From Nocardioides okcheonensis (GTDB lineage Bacteria; Actinomycetota; Actinomycetes; Propionibacteriales; Nocardioidaceae): 64,000 nucleotides of DNA. Under the pieces are notes generated by a model. The model searched no databases and was not told the DNA's origin. It saw only the letters and a program-made list of their open reading frames with translations. Position numbers and translations under genes: made by a program. Location: NCBI RefSeq assembly GCF_020991065.1, contig NZ_CP087710.1, forward strand, positions 3,720,001 to 3,784,000. Direction: 5' to 3'. This document shows, piece after piece, positions 8,247 through 19,075 of this stretch (positions within the stretch are counted from its first letter, which is position 1; each line of letters begins with the position of its first letter).

Positions 8247-9101
8247 GTGACGGCACAGACCCTCGACGGCGCAGCCACCCTGCGGACCATCAAGGCAGAG
8301 CTCGCCCAGCGGGTCGCCGCGCTGAAGGAGCAGGGGGTGGTCCCCGGGCTCGGCACCGTGCTCGTCGGCGACGATCCCGGCTCGCACTGGTACGTCGGTG
8401 CGAAGCACAAGGACTGCGCGGAGATCGGCATCACCTCGATCCGCCGCGACCTGCCCGCGACCGCCACCCAGGCCGAGGTCGAGGCCGTCATCGACGAGCT
8501 CAACGCCGACGACGCCTGCACCGGCTTCATCGTCCAGCAGCCCACCGGGCTCGACGAGTTCGCGCTGCTCTCCCGCGTCGACCCCGACAAGGACGTCGAC
8601 GGCCTCCACCCGACCAACCTCGGCAAGCTGGTGCTCGGCGAGCCCGGTCCGCTGCCGTGCACGCCGGTCGGCTCGATCGAGCTGCTGCGCCGCCACGGCG
8701 TGGAGATCGCCGGCGCCGAGGTCGTGGTCGTCGGGCGCGGCATCACCGTGGGCCGCCCGCTCGGGCTGCTGCTCACCCGCCGCTCGGAGAACGCCACCGT
8801 CACCCTGTGCCACACCGGCACCCGCGACCTGGCCGCCCACGTGCGCGACGCCGACATCGTCGTCGCCGCCGCCGGCGTGCCGGGCATCATCACTGCCGAC
8901 ATGGTCAAGCCCGGCGCGGCCGTCCTCGACGTCGGGGTCTCGCGCGTCGACGGCAAGGTCACCGGCGACGTCGCGCCCGACGTCTGGGACGTCGCGGGCT
9001 GGGTCTCCCCGAACCCCAAGGGCGTCGGGCCGATGACCCGCGCGATGCTGCTGTCCAACATCGTCGAGATCGCCGAGAAGTCCGCCCGGTCGTCCGGATG
9101 A
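8247..9101 (+). CDS. folD: Methylenetetrahydrofolate dehydrogenase/cyclohydrolase
   Basis: 284 residues, normal for FolD, which interconverts 5,10-methylene-THF and 10-formyl-THF with NADP and so supplies the formyl donor for PurN and PurH. Seen are Y-V-G-A-K-H-K-D-C with the catalytic Lys, [16 protein letters not shown], and P-C-T-P-V-G followed by [13 protein letters not shown] chose GTG 8247 (VTAQTLDG) rather than the upstream in-frame start because the extra 18 codons run back over the -10 box and the repeat. The stop overlaps the next start as ATGA. Confidence 0.96.
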   Translation: MTAQTLDGAATLRTIKAELAQRVAALKEQGVVPGLGTVLVGDDPGSHWYVGAKHKDCAEIGITSIRRDLPATATQAEVEAVIDELNADDACTGFIVQQPTGLDEFALLSRVDPDKDVDGLHPTNLGKLVLGEPGPLPCTPVGSIELLRRHGVEIAGAEVVVVGRGITVGRPLGLLLTRRSENATVTLCHTGTRDLAAHVRDADIVVAAAGVPGIITADMVKPGAAVLDVGVSRVDGKVTGDVAPDVWDVAGWVSPNPKGVGPMTRAMLLSNIVEIAEKSARSSG

Positions 9102-9478
9102 CCGACCGCGACCCGAGCGGCCCGGCCGAGCCCCAGATCGAGCCGCCGGAGTCCGTGGAGCCGGTCTCCGCCGAGCCGGTCGACCCCGAGGACCCGCGCC
9201 GCTACCCCTCGACCATCGGGGGCGCGTTCTACCTGCTCGTCCTCGGCGTCGTCGGCGCCGCGCTGGTCGTGGTGGGGCTCGGCGACTGGCGCGCCGGCAT
9301 CCGGCTGATGGGCGGGGCGCTGGTGTTCGCCGCGCTGGTCCGGCTGGTGCTGCGCGGCCGCGACGCCGGCATGCTCGCCGTACGCCACAAGGTGCTCGAC
9401 GCGGTCGTCCTCGCCGCCCTCGGCGGGGCGCTGGTGTTCCTCGCCGGCTCGATCCCGGACCAGCCCGGCGGGTTCTGA
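9098..9478 (+). CDS. DUF3017 small membrane protein
   Basis: 126 residues, overlapping the folD stop by four bases, so translationally coupled. The first 45 residues are acidic and Pro/Glu-rich (cytoplasmic), then come three hydrophobic segments at about 48-66, 72-88 and 102-118. Size, topology and position between folD and mdh match DUF3017, a conserved actinobacterial family of unknown function. The longer open frame running back through folD is antisense-type composition and not part of the gene. Confidence 0.8.
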   Translation: MTDRDPSGPAEPQIEPPESVEPVSAEPVDPEDPRRYPSTIGGAFYLLVLGVVGAALVVVGLGDWRAGIRLMGGALVFAALVRLVLRGRDAGMLAVRHKVLDAVVLAALGGALVFLAGSIPDQPGGF

Positions 9479-9509
9479 CCGAGGCGGCCGACGGTGGCGT
9501 GAGATGCGA

Positions 9510-9540
9510 CCGAGCCGGCGCGACGTGCGCGCCGACTCGG
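9510..9540. terminator. Bidirectional hairpin between DUF3017 and mdh
   Basis: A 13-bp stem with one mismatch (9510-9522 with 9528-9540) and loop ACGTG lies between two convergent genes, so it probably ends both transcripts. Confidence 0.7.
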
Positions 9541-9572
9541 CCGGGTGGTGCGTGAGCTGATGCCGACTCGGC

Positions 9573-10559
9573 TCAGATGAGGCCGAGCTCCGTGACGGCC
9601 TGGCGCTCGTCGGCCAGCTCGGCGGTCGAGGCGTCGATCCGGGCGCGGGAGAAGTCGTCGATCTCGAGGCCCTCGACGATCGTCCAGTCGCCGCCGGAGG
9701 TGGTGACGGGGAACGAGGAGATCAGGCCCTCGGGGACGCCGTACTCGCCCTGCGACACGACGGCCATCGAGACCCAGTCGTCGGCGGGCGAGCCGAACAG
9801 CCAGTCGCGGGCGGCGTCGATGGTGGCCGACGCGGCCGAGGCGGCCGAGGACGAGCCGCGGGCGTCGATGATCGCGGCACCGCGCTTGGCGACGGTCGGG
9901 ATGAAGTCGTTCTCCAGCCAGGCCTGGTCGCCGACGACCTCGGCGGCGTTCTGGCCCTTGACCTCGGCGTGGAACAGGTCGGGGTACTGGGTGGCGGAGT
10001 GGTTGCCCCAGATCGTCATCTTCTTGATGTCGGTCACCGCAGCGCCGGTCTTGGCGGCCAGCTGCGAGATCGCGCGGTTGTGGTCGAGGCGGGTGAGCGC
10101 CGAGAACCGCTCGCGCGGGATGTCGGGGGCGTTGCTCATCGCGATGAGGGCGTTGGTGTTGGCCGGGTTGCCGGTGACGCCGATGCGCACGTCGTCGGCC
10201 GCCACCGCGTTGAGGGCCTTGCCCTGCGCGGTGAAGATCGCGCCGTTGGCCGAGAGGAGGTCGCCGCGCTCCATGCCGGGGCCGCGCGGGCGGGCGCCGA
10301 CGAGCAGGGCGAGGTTGACGCCGTCGAAGATCTTCTCGGCGTCCGCGCCGATCTCGACGCCGGCGAGGTTCGGGAACGCGCAGTCGTCGAGCTCCATCAC
10401 GACGCCCTCGAGCGCCTTGAGGGCCGGCTCGATCTCGAGCAGCCGCAGCTCGATCGGGCGGTCGGCTGCGAGGGCACCGCTGGCGAGGCGGAAGAGCAGG
10501 CTGTAGCCGATCTGGCCGGCGGCGCCGGTCACGGCCACCTTGAGAGGTTCGGAGGTCAC
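9573..10559 (-). CDS. mdh: Malate dehydrogenase
   Basis: 328 residues, GTG start. It oxidises malate to oxaloacetate with NAD in the TCA cycle. The N-terminal nucleotide-binding loop reads [12 protein letters not shown], followed by E-L-R-L-L-E-I. The substrate loop has [15 protein letters not shown], then [15 protein letters not shown] and the catalytic I-W-G-N-H-S region with the active-site His. These place it in the long (type 2, eukaryote-cytosol-like) MDH group common in actinobacteria, not the LDH-like group. Confidence 0.97.
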   Translation of the reverse strand: MTSEPLKVAVTGAAGQIGYSLLFRLASGALAADRPIELRLLEIEPALKALEGVVMELDDCAFPNLAGVEIGADAEKIFDGVNLALLVGARPRGPGMERGDLLSANGAIFTAQGKALNAVAADDVRIGVTGNPANTNALIAMSNAPDIPRERFSALTRLDHNRAISQLAAKTGAAVTDIKKMTIWGNHSATQYPDLFHAEVKGQNAAEVVGDQAWLENDFIPTVAKRGAAIIDARGSSSAASAASATIDAARDWLFGSPADDWVSMAVVSQGEYGVPEGLISSFPVTTSGGDWTIVEGLEIDDFSRARIDASTAELADERQAVTELGLI

Positions 10560-10657
10560 GTCGTACTCCTCGTGAGGATGGTCTCGGTTGTCCTGCTGAC
10601 GCTAGCAGCGCCGGATCGGCCGTCGTCCGCTGGTGTGCGGCTGGCATGCTGACGCCC

Positions 10658-11347
10658 ATGACGAGGGGGACCCGCGCCGTACGCCGCCTCGCCGCGGCCG
10701 TGGTCGTCGCGGGCGCGCTGCCGCTCGCACTGTCCGGCTGCGCGGGGATCGGGCAGCCGGCGCCCTACGACTCCCCGGGCATCAACGGGCTCGTCGTCCC
10801 GACCCCGACGCCCGACCCCGACGACTTCGTGGTGGGCATCGACAACCCGTGGTTCCCGCTTGAGCTGGGCGCCACGCAGGCCCTCGAGGTGACCCGCGAC
10901 GGCGCCGCCGTCGGCTCCGTCGAGACCACGGTGCTGGACGCGACGCAGGACGTCGGCGGCCTGGAGGCGACCGGCGTCACCACGGTCACCGACCTCGGCG
11001 GCGCCCGCTCGACGTCGACCAGCTGGTACGCGCAGGACACCGACGGCAACGTCTGGCTCGTCGGCGCGGACGACGACGCCTCCGGTGGCGGTGACTGGCG
11101 GGCGGGGGAGGACGGCGCCGAGGCCGGGCTGGCGATGCCGGCCGACCCGCGGCTCGGCGACGGGTGGCTCACCCGCGACGTCCCCGGCCGGGCGCGGGCG
11201 AGCCGGACCATCGAGGAGCAGACGAGCGCGCTGCTGCAGGTGCGCGACGAGGCCGGCACCACGACCCGCAGCGTGTACGAGAAGGGTGTCGGCCTCGTCG
11301 GCGTCACCGACCTCGACGCGGGCTGGACGGCCGCGCCGGGGGACTAG
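10658..11347 (+). CDS. Hypothetical lipoprotein
   Basis: 229 residues from ATG 10658; an in-frame ATG at 10646 would add four residues. The leader M-T-R-G-T-R-A-V-R-R plus a hydrophobic run ends in lipobox L-A-L-S-G-C (Cys 28), so a lipid-anchored exported protein is expected. The mature part has a 'NPWFPLELG' opening, an 'SWYAQDTDGNVWLVG' stretch and a 'VYEKGVGLVGV' ending. I recall this layout from uncharacterised secreted actinobacterial proteins, but know no function. It converges on the aquaporin gene three bases away. Confidence 0.75.
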   Translation: MTRGTRAVRRLAAAVVVAGALPLALSGCAGIGQPAPYDSPGINGLVVPTPTPDPDDFVVGIDNPWFPLELGATQALEVTRDGAAVGSVETTVLDATQDVGGLEATGVTTVTDLGGARSTSTSWYAQDTDGNVWLVGADDDASGGGDWRAGEDGAEAGLAMPADPRLGDGWLTRDVPGRARASRTIEEQTSALLQVRDEAGTTTRSVYEKGVGLVGVTDLDAGWTAAPGD

Positions 11348-11350
11348 CGC

Positions 11351-12448
11351 TCAGTCGGGGCGGCGGACCTGGGTCCGGCCGTCGTCGTCGCCCTCGGGGT
11401 TGCCCCAGTGTCCCGGGGCGCCCGGCTGGCCGGGCTGGGCCGGGGCAGCGCCCCACTGGCCGGGCTGGGCCGGGGGCTGCTGCTGCGGCTGGCCCCACTG
11501 GCCGGGCTGGCTCTGCTGCGCGGGCGGCGCGGCGTAGGGGTTCGGCTGCTGCTGTGCGGGCTGCTGCGGCTGCTGGTAGGGGTCCGGCTGGCCCCACTGC
11601 TGCTGCGGGGGAGCGCCCCACGCGGAGCCGGGCTGGCCCCAGCCGCCCTGCTGGCCCTGGTTCCACTGCGCCTCGTAGCTGCCCGGCACGGGCTGGCCCT
11701 TGCGGCCGCCGCCGAAGCTGAGGCCGGAGCCCGCCACCGGCGCGGCGCCGTGGCCGAACAGGAGGGGATAGGTGAGGCCGGCGACGGCCGCGCCGAGCAG
11801 CGGGGCCACGACGAACAGCCACAGCTGGACGATCGCGTCCATGCCGGCGAAGACGCCGACGCCGATCGAGCGCGCGGGGTTGACCGAGGTGCCGGTGGCG
11901 CCCATCGAGGCGAAGTGGATCATCGCCAGCGCGAGGCCGATGGTCAGCGGGCCCATGACGGCGTTGACGGCGTTGCGCTCGTCGGTCACCGCGAGGATCA
12001 CCCAGAGGAACACCGCGGTCAGCACCACCTCGAGCAGCAGCGCGGCCCACCAGGCGTAGCCCGAGCCGGCGTCGCCGAAGGCGTTCTGGGCCATCCGCCC
12101 CTCGGCGTCGAAGCCCTCGAAGCCGTGCATCAGGCCGAAGAGGACCGCGCCGGCCAGCAGGCCGCCGACGAGCTGGGCCGCGACGTAGATGCCGATCTGG
12201 TTCCACGGGAGGCGACCGCCGAGCACCGCACCCAGCGTGACGGCGGGGTTGAAGTGGCCGCCGGAGATCCGGCCGACGGCGTAGGCCATCACCACGACGG
12301 TGAGGCCGAAGGTCAGGCCGGTGGCGACGTAGTCGCCGCCGCTGATGAGGGCCGCGCCACAGCCGAAGAAGACGAGCACGAAGGTGCCCAGCAGCTCGGC
12401 GGTGAACTTCTGACCGGTGGTGGGTGTGTCTTCCACGATGTCGCTCAT
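11351..12448 (-). CDS. Aquaporin-family channel with Pro/Gln-rich tail
   Basis: 365 residues. The first 240 form a MIP channel with both half-helix motifs: G-H-F-N-P-A-V-T-L and S-V-N-P-A-R-S. The Arg after the second NPA and the surrounding residues favour a water channel (AqpZ-like) over a glycerol facilitator, though this is inference. From about residue 245 the protein has a cytoplasmic or surface tail of about 120 residues built from repeated Q-P-G-Q-W-G / Q-Q-Q-P units, absent from typical AqpZ. The start has a strong GGAGGAG site, and a likely -10 box (TAGGCT, reverse strand, 12501-12506) lies upstream. Confidence 0.9.
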   Translation of the reverse strand: MSDIVEDTPTTGQKFTAELLGTFVLVFFGCGAALISGGDYVATGLTFGLTVVVMAYAVGRISGGHFNPAVTLGAVLGGRLPWNQIGIYVAAQLVGGLLAGAVLFGLMHGFEGFDAEGRMAQNAFGDAGSGYAWWAALLLEVVLTAVFLWVILAVTDERNAVNAVMGPLTIGLALAMIHFASMGATGTSVNPARSIGVGVFAGMDAIVQLWLFVVAPLLGAAVAGLTYPLLFGHGAAPVAGSGLSFGGGRKGQPVPGSYEAQWNQGQQGGWGQPGSAWGAPPQQQWGQPDPYQQPQQPAQQQPNPYAAPPAQQSQPGQWGQPQQQPPAQPGQWGAAPAQPGQPGAPGHWGNPEGDDDGRTQVRRPD

Positions 12449-12633
12449 GGCGAAGCTGCTCCTCCAAGTCCGTAGGCCCTACCCCGCGTAGGCCACGCGA
12501 AGCCTAGCCGCGCCGGACGGCGGGTGCGAGGGTAGGCGAGTCGCCTCGCGCCCCGGCGTCAGGTATCTTGACGTCGAGAGTTCTGCCCCGTCCCGGTCAG
12601 TTCACCCGAACACCTGAGGAGCTGTCGTACCCC

Positions 12634-14844
<2,211 letters not shown>

Positions 14845-14867
14845 CCGAGCGCGACCCGCGTCACACG

Positions 14868-14901
14868 ACGGGCTCCCGGGGAACAATCCCCGGGGGCCCG
14901 T
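14868..14901 (+). terminator. Hairpin terminator after icd
   Basis: A 15-bp stem with one G-T wobble (14868-14882 with 14887-14901) and loop ACAA, 24 bases after the icd stop. It ends only 14 bases before the next ATG, so it could also affect that gene's translation. Confidence 0.75.
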
Positions 14902-14915
14902 CCTTGTCGGAGGTG

Positions 14916-16151
14916 ATGACCACGACTGCGCCTGCCGCCGACCCGACCGCCGACGACCTCGACGTCCCCTCGGTGACCGCGCGCCACTTCGCCCTCGCGG
15001 TCCTCGCGCTGGCGATGGGCGGCTTCGCGATCGGCACCACCGAGTTCGTCACGATGGGCCTGCTCCCGCAGATCGCGGGCGGCGTCGACGTGTCGATCCC
15101 GACCGGCGGCCACGTCATCTCGGCCTACGCCGTCGGCGTCGTGGTCGGTGCGCCCGTGCTGGCCTTCCTCGGTGCCCGGCTGCCGCGGCGTGCGCTGCTG
15201 GTCGCGCTGATGGCGGCCTTCGCCGTCGGCAACGGGCTGAGCGCGCTCGCCACGTCCTACGAGCAGCTGATGGTCGCCCGGTTCGCAGCCGGCCTGCCGC
15301 ACGGCGCCTACTTCGGCGTCGCCTCGCTGGTCGCGGCCAGCATGGCCCGCCCCTCGCGCAAGGGCCGCGCGGTCGCGCAGGTGATGCTCGGCCTCTCGGT
15401 CGCCAACGTCATCGGCGTCCCGGCCGCCACGGTCCTGGGCCAGGAGCTCGGCTGGCGGGCCGCCTTCTGGGCCGCCGCGGGCCTGGCGCTCGTCACCCTC
15501 GCCCTGGTCGTGTGGTTCGTGCCGTCCGTCCCGGGCGACGCGGACGCGAGCGGACGCCGCGAGCTGGCGGCGTTCAAGGTCCCGCAGGTGTGGCTGACCC
15601 TGCTGGCGGGAGCGGTCGGCTTCGGCGGCATGTTCGCCGTGTACTCCTACATCGCCCCGGTCGTGACCGACGTGGCCGGGCTGGGGGAGCGGTCGGTGCC
15701 GGTCTTCCTGCTGTCCTTCGGCCTCGGCATGGTCGCCGGCACCTGGCTGGCCGGGATCATGGCCGACTGGTCGATCTTCCGCTCGCTCATCATCGGCGGC
15801 ACCGGCATGGCCGGCACGATGCTCGCGTTCTGGCTCACCGCACCGCACGGCTGGGCCGCGCTGCCCGTCGTCTTCCTCATCACCACGCTCGGCTCCGTGC
15901 TGGTCGTCAACCTCCAGCTGCGGCTGATGGACGTCGCGGGCGAGGCCCAGACCCTGGGTGCGGCGATGAACCACGCCTCGCTCAACATCGCCAACGCGCT
16001 GGGCGCCTGGCTCGGCGGCGTGGTGATCGCCGCCGGGTGGGGCCTGCGCGCCCCGGCGCTGGTGGGGCTGGCGCTGTCGCTGGCCGGCGTGGCGATCCTG
16101 CTCGTGTCGGCGCGGCTGCACGTGCGCGCGCAGGCCTCGCACGTGATCTGA
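14916..16151 (+). CDS. MFS transporter (DHA1 family)
   Basis: 411 residues with twelve predicted membrane helices and a 25-residue acidic cytoplasmic N-terminus. The first helix reads F-A-I-G-T-T-E-F-V-T-M-G-L-L-P-Q, typical of the AraJ/chloramphenicol and sugar efflux branch of DHA1 exporters. Motif A-like L-G-A-R-L-P-R-R lies between helices 2 and 3. The substrate is unknown. The start is uncertain: GGAGG at 14909-14913 is only two bases from ATG 14916, and an in-frame TTG exists at 14904. Confidence 0.85.
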   Translation: MTTTAPAADPTADDLDVPSVTARHFALAVLALAMGGFAIGTTEFVTMGLLPQIAGGVDVSIPTGGHVISAYAVGVVVGAPVLAFLGARLPRRALLVALMAAFAVGNGLSALATSYEQLMVARFAAGLPHGAYFGVASLVAASMARPSRKGRAVAQVMLGLSVANVIGVPAATVLGQELGWRAAFWAAAGLALVTLALVVWFVPSVPGDADASGRRELAAFKVPQVWLTLLAGAVGFGGMFAVYSYIAPVVTDVAGLGERSVPVFLLSFGLGMVAGTWLAGIMADWSIFRSLIIGGTGMAGTMLAFWLTAPHGWAALPVVFLITTLGSVLVVNLQLRLMDVAGEAQTLGAAMNHASLNIANALGAWLGGVVIAAGWGLRAPALVGLALSLAGVAILLVSARLHVRAQASHVI

Positions 16152-16259
16152 ATTTTCGTGGAGTTAACACTCCCGGAACCCTTGCGTAGCCCGGCCTTGG
16201 AACGATCCAATCAGTGGGGGGCGGAACAGTCGCCCCGGGGACGCACGAAGGGGACCGCC

Positions 16260-16421
16260 ATGGTGGACGAGGACAAGATCGCCGAGGAGATGGAGCGCCG
16301 CCGCCAGCTCGCCGACCGCAACGTCGGGGACGTGGTCAGCCTGCTCGAGCGACGCCGCGAGCTGCGGGGGGTCTACCCCGCGGCCGACCTGGTCGCCGAC
16401 AACGTCGGCTGGGTCGTCTGA
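16260..16421 (+). CDS. Small charged hypothetical protein (53 aa)
   Basis: Starts with ATG 16260 behind an AAGGGG ribosome site. The 53 residues are highly charged with heptad-like helices (E-E-M-E-R-R-R-Q-L-A-D-R and S-L-L-E-R-R-R-E-L-R-G) and end in N-V-G-W-V-V. No membrane segment. The upstream 108 bases contain an AT-rich patch (AATTTTCGTGGAGTTAACAC) that may carry its promoter. I do not recognise a family. Confidence 0.55.
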   Translation: MVDEDKIAEEMERRRQLADRNVGDVVSLLERRRELRGVYPAADLVADNVGWVV

Positions 16422-16451
16422 CTCCTCGACCGGGCGGCTCGCGCCCCCGAC

Positions 16452-17670
16452 TCAGCGGAAGCCGGGGAGGGGGCGCGAGGACCACGTGGTACCGCCGTCG
16501 TCGGAGCAGGCCAGGTCGTCGCGCCTGCCGCGCTCGGTGAGGACGCAGGTCCCGTCGGAGGTCTCGACCACGCCGCGGTCGTAGGACGACAGCTGGGTGG
16601 GCATCGCGCTGCCGTCGGGGTCGATCCGCACCAGGTGGTGCGAGGCGGTGGTCAGCCAGGAGGTGCCGTCGGGGGCGACCGCGACGCCCGAGAGGTCGCG
16701 CGGGAGCTGCCAGGCCCGCCGGGGTCCCTCGCCCCACCCGAGGCCGCGCGCCGCCTGCCAGGTCGCGCCGCCGTCGCGGGACGTCCGGACCGCCAGCAGC
16801 GGCACCTCGCCGGTGTCACGGTCGTCGCCGAGGTCGACCAGGACGAGCCGGTCGCCGTCGCCGGCGAGCAACCGCCCGGTCGTCGCGTCGGCACGGTCGG
16901 CGGTGCCGGGGGTCCAGGTCCGCCCGGAGTCGTCGGACACGGCGACCTCGGAGCGGCCGTCCTCGAGGTCGACCACGACGGCCAGGCGTCCGGTGGAGGT
17001 GACGTGCGCGCCCCAGAGCCGGGTCGTGCCGGCCGGGACCGGGACGTCGACCAGCTTCGTCCCGCGCAGCAGCCGGACGGCGCCGCCGACAGTGACGGCG
17101 GTGTCGCCCCGCGCGGACACGGCGGTGCCGGGGTTGCCCGGCCCGGTGTCGACCACCGGCTGGAGGCTGGCATCGGGACCGACGACGACCGGGCCCGTCG
17201 CCTGCTCCACGAGCCAGCCGCCCGGCACGGGCTGGAGGGAGCGGACGTCCCCGTCGAGCAGCGTGCCGACGACGTCCGGGCCCTCGCGCACGACGACCGC
17301 CGAGCGGCATCCGCTGGCGCCGGCCTCGCCGGTGCAGTCGACCCACAGCGCCGCGACGGCGTCGGCGGACGCCGACACGGCGAAGACGTCCGCGCGGCCC
17401 GCCGCCACGAGGCTCCGCACCGCCTCCGGCAGCCGGTCGTCGACCTCCGGTCAGGGGCGGTGGCGCCGGGCCGGCGCGGGTGGACCGCAGCGCGCGGGCA
17501 GCAGCACCACCGCCGTGACACCGCCCGAGCGCGACGGCCGCGGCCGCGCGGACCCCCGCGGCCCGACGACGGCGGCGCCGGGCCGTGCGGGCCCGGTCGA
17601 GGACCTCCTCGAAGCCGGGCTGCGGCGCCCGCTCGGCGACGGCGTGCGGCAGGTCGGTGGGCAGGCTCAT
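16452..17670 (-). pseudogene. Asp-box membrane protein after ECF sigma, frame disrupted
   Basis: The reading starts at ATG 17670, overlapping the ECF sigma stop as ATGA (M-S-L-P-T-D-L-P-H-A-V), and passes an Arg-rich stretch into a membrane segment. It then loses frame: the rest of the protein (from E-V-D-D-R-L-P-E at about 17446 to the stop at 16452) is in another frame, with an in-frame stop at 17451-17453. A good membrane helix (V-A-L-G-G-V-T-A-V-V-L-L-P) needs two more shifts near 17490-17515. The exported part has three Asp-box motifs (S-D-D-S-G-R-T-W, S-R-D-G-G-A-T-W, S-D-D-G-G-T-T-W), indicating a sialidase/BNR-type beta-propeller. It could be the sigma factor's membrane partner. Either a recent pseudogene or assembly errors in a GC-rich tract. 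Confidence 0.65.
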
Positions 17671-18170
17671 CGGGTGCTCCTCTCGGTGTCGGTCTCGGCG
17701 AGCAGCGCCGCCAGAGCCGTGCGTCCGCGGGCCAGGCGCGCCTTGACGGTCCCGACGGGCGCGCCGACCGCCTCGGCCACCTCGTGGACCGGCAGGTCGG
17801 CGAGGTGGTGCAGGGCGATCGCCTCGCGCTGGGCGGCCGGGAGGCGGCGCAGCGCGGCCAGCAGCACCAGGCGGTCCTCCGGCAGGTCGGCGTAGGCCTC
17901 CTCGGCGACCAGGCGGTGGCTGACGTCGCGGAAGAACCGGCTGCGCCGCCAGCGGGTGCGCGAGACGTTGACCGCCACGGTCCGCAGCCACGCCTCGGGG
18001 TTGTCGGCGGCGAGGAAGGAGCGCGAGCCGACCGCGCGGACGAACGCCTCCATCACCACGTCCTCGGCCTCGACCGGGTCGCCCGTGACGCCGGTGAGCT
18101 GGCCGACCAGGCGCCGGTAGGAGGTGGCGTACACCTCCTGCACGCGGTCCACCCCGCTCGTCCGGGCCAT
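17667..18170 (-). CDS. ECF RNA polymerase sigma factor (SigE-family type)
   Basis: 167 residues from ATG 18170, which has GGGAGGG at a good distance; an in-frame ATG at 18206 lacks a ribosome site. Region 2 is seen at about 10-75 (V-Y-A-T-S-Y-R-R-L-V, A-E-D-V-V-M-E-A-F-V-R-A) and region 4 at about 105-160 (L-P-A-A-Q-R-E-A-I-A-L-H-H, then V-G-A-P-V-G-T-V-K-A-R-L-A-R-G). It is coupled to the Asp-box membrane protein gene. In such pairs the second gene is often a membrane anti-sigma or sensor, here probably damaged. Confidence 0.9.
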   Translation of the reverse strand: MARTSGVDRVQEVYATSYRRLVGQLTGVTGDPVEAEDVVMEAFVRAVGSRSFLAADNPEAWLRTVAVNVSRTRWRRSRFFRDVSHRLVAEEAYADLPEDRLVLLAALRRLPAAQREAIALHHLADLPVHEVAEAVGAPVGTVKARLARGRTALAALLAETDTERSTR

Positions 18171-18247
18171 GGCCCACCCTCCCACCGCGTCGTCCGTCCC
18201 TGCCATGACGACCCGTGGGGAGGCGTCCCGGTTGCGTCCCGGTCGGC

Positions 18248-19075
18248 TCAGCCCTTCACGGCACCGGTGCTGGTGTTCATGATCCGCTTCTGGGCGAGGA
18301 GGAAGACGATCGCGACCGGGATGGTCATCAGGGCGGCCGCGGCGAGCTTGAGCGGGTACTTGGTGCCCTGGCCGAGCTGGTTGGAGGCCAGCTGGGCGAC
18401 GCCCTTGGTGAGGTTGGTCAGCTCGGGGTCGTTGGCCGCGACGATGAAGTGGCTCAGCTCGTTCCACGAGCCCTGGAAGGAGAGGATCACGATGGTGACC
18501 AGCGCGGGACGGGCCATCGGGAGCACCACCGACCAGAACAGCCGGAAGGTGCTCGCGCCGTCGATGCGGGCCTGCTCCTCGACCGACACGGGGATCGACT
18601 CGAAGAAGTTCTTCATGATGAAGATCCCGGCGGCGTCGACCAGCAGCGGCACGACCAGCCCGGTCATCGAGTTGAAGATCCCCAGCTGGTTGATGACCAG
18701 GAACTTCGGGATCAGCAGCACCACGTTGGGCACCGCCATCACCCCGACCAGGACCGCGAACATCACGGTGCGGCCCCGGAAGTGGATCCGGGCCAGGGCG
18801 TAGCCGGCCATCGAGTCGAAGAGCACGCGACCGGCGGTGACGACGAGGGTGACGACCACCGAGTTGCGGAACCACAGCGGGAAGTCCGACTGCGTGAACA
18901 GCTCGCGGTAGGCCGCGGTCGTGAACGTCTCGGGCAGCAGCGAGATCGGGCTCGCCGCCGCCTCGGGCTCGGTCTTGAACGAGGTGGCGACCTGGATCAG
19001 GAACGGCGCGACGTAGACGACGGCGAGCAGCACCAGGACGGCGTAGAACCACCACACGGGACGCCGGGTCGTCAT
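18248..19075 (-). CDS. Sugar ABC transporter permease (MalG type)
   Basis: 275 residues, six membrane helices, the inner-side component of a CUT1 carbohydrate importer. The permease-ATPase contact loop reads E-E-Q-A-R-I-D-G-A-S-T-F-R-L-F-W, matching the EAA motif. The start overlaps the stop of the partner permease as ATGA, so the two are made together. It is the last gene of the operon lacI - binding protein - permease - permease; no ATP-binding gene is present in the operon. Confidence 0.93.
   Translation of the reverse strand: MTTRRPVWWFYAVLVLLAVVYVAPFLIQVATSFKTEPEAAASPISLLPETFTTAAYRELFTQSDFPLWFRNSVVVTLVVTAGRVLFDSMAGYALARIHFRGRTVMFAVLVGVMAVPNVVLLIPKFLVINQLGIFNSMTGLVVPLLVDAAGIFIMKNFFESIPVSVEEQARIDGASTFRLFWSVVLPMARPALVTIVILSFQGSWNELSHFIVAANDPELTNLTKGVAQLASNQLGQGTKYPLKLAAAALMTIPVAIVFLLAQKRIMNTSTGAVKG

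Noticed and set aside
16158..16259. Longer N-terminus for the 53-residue protein
   Set aside because: The extra residues come from the likely promoter region; the ATG at 16260 has a ribosome site and begins the charged helix.
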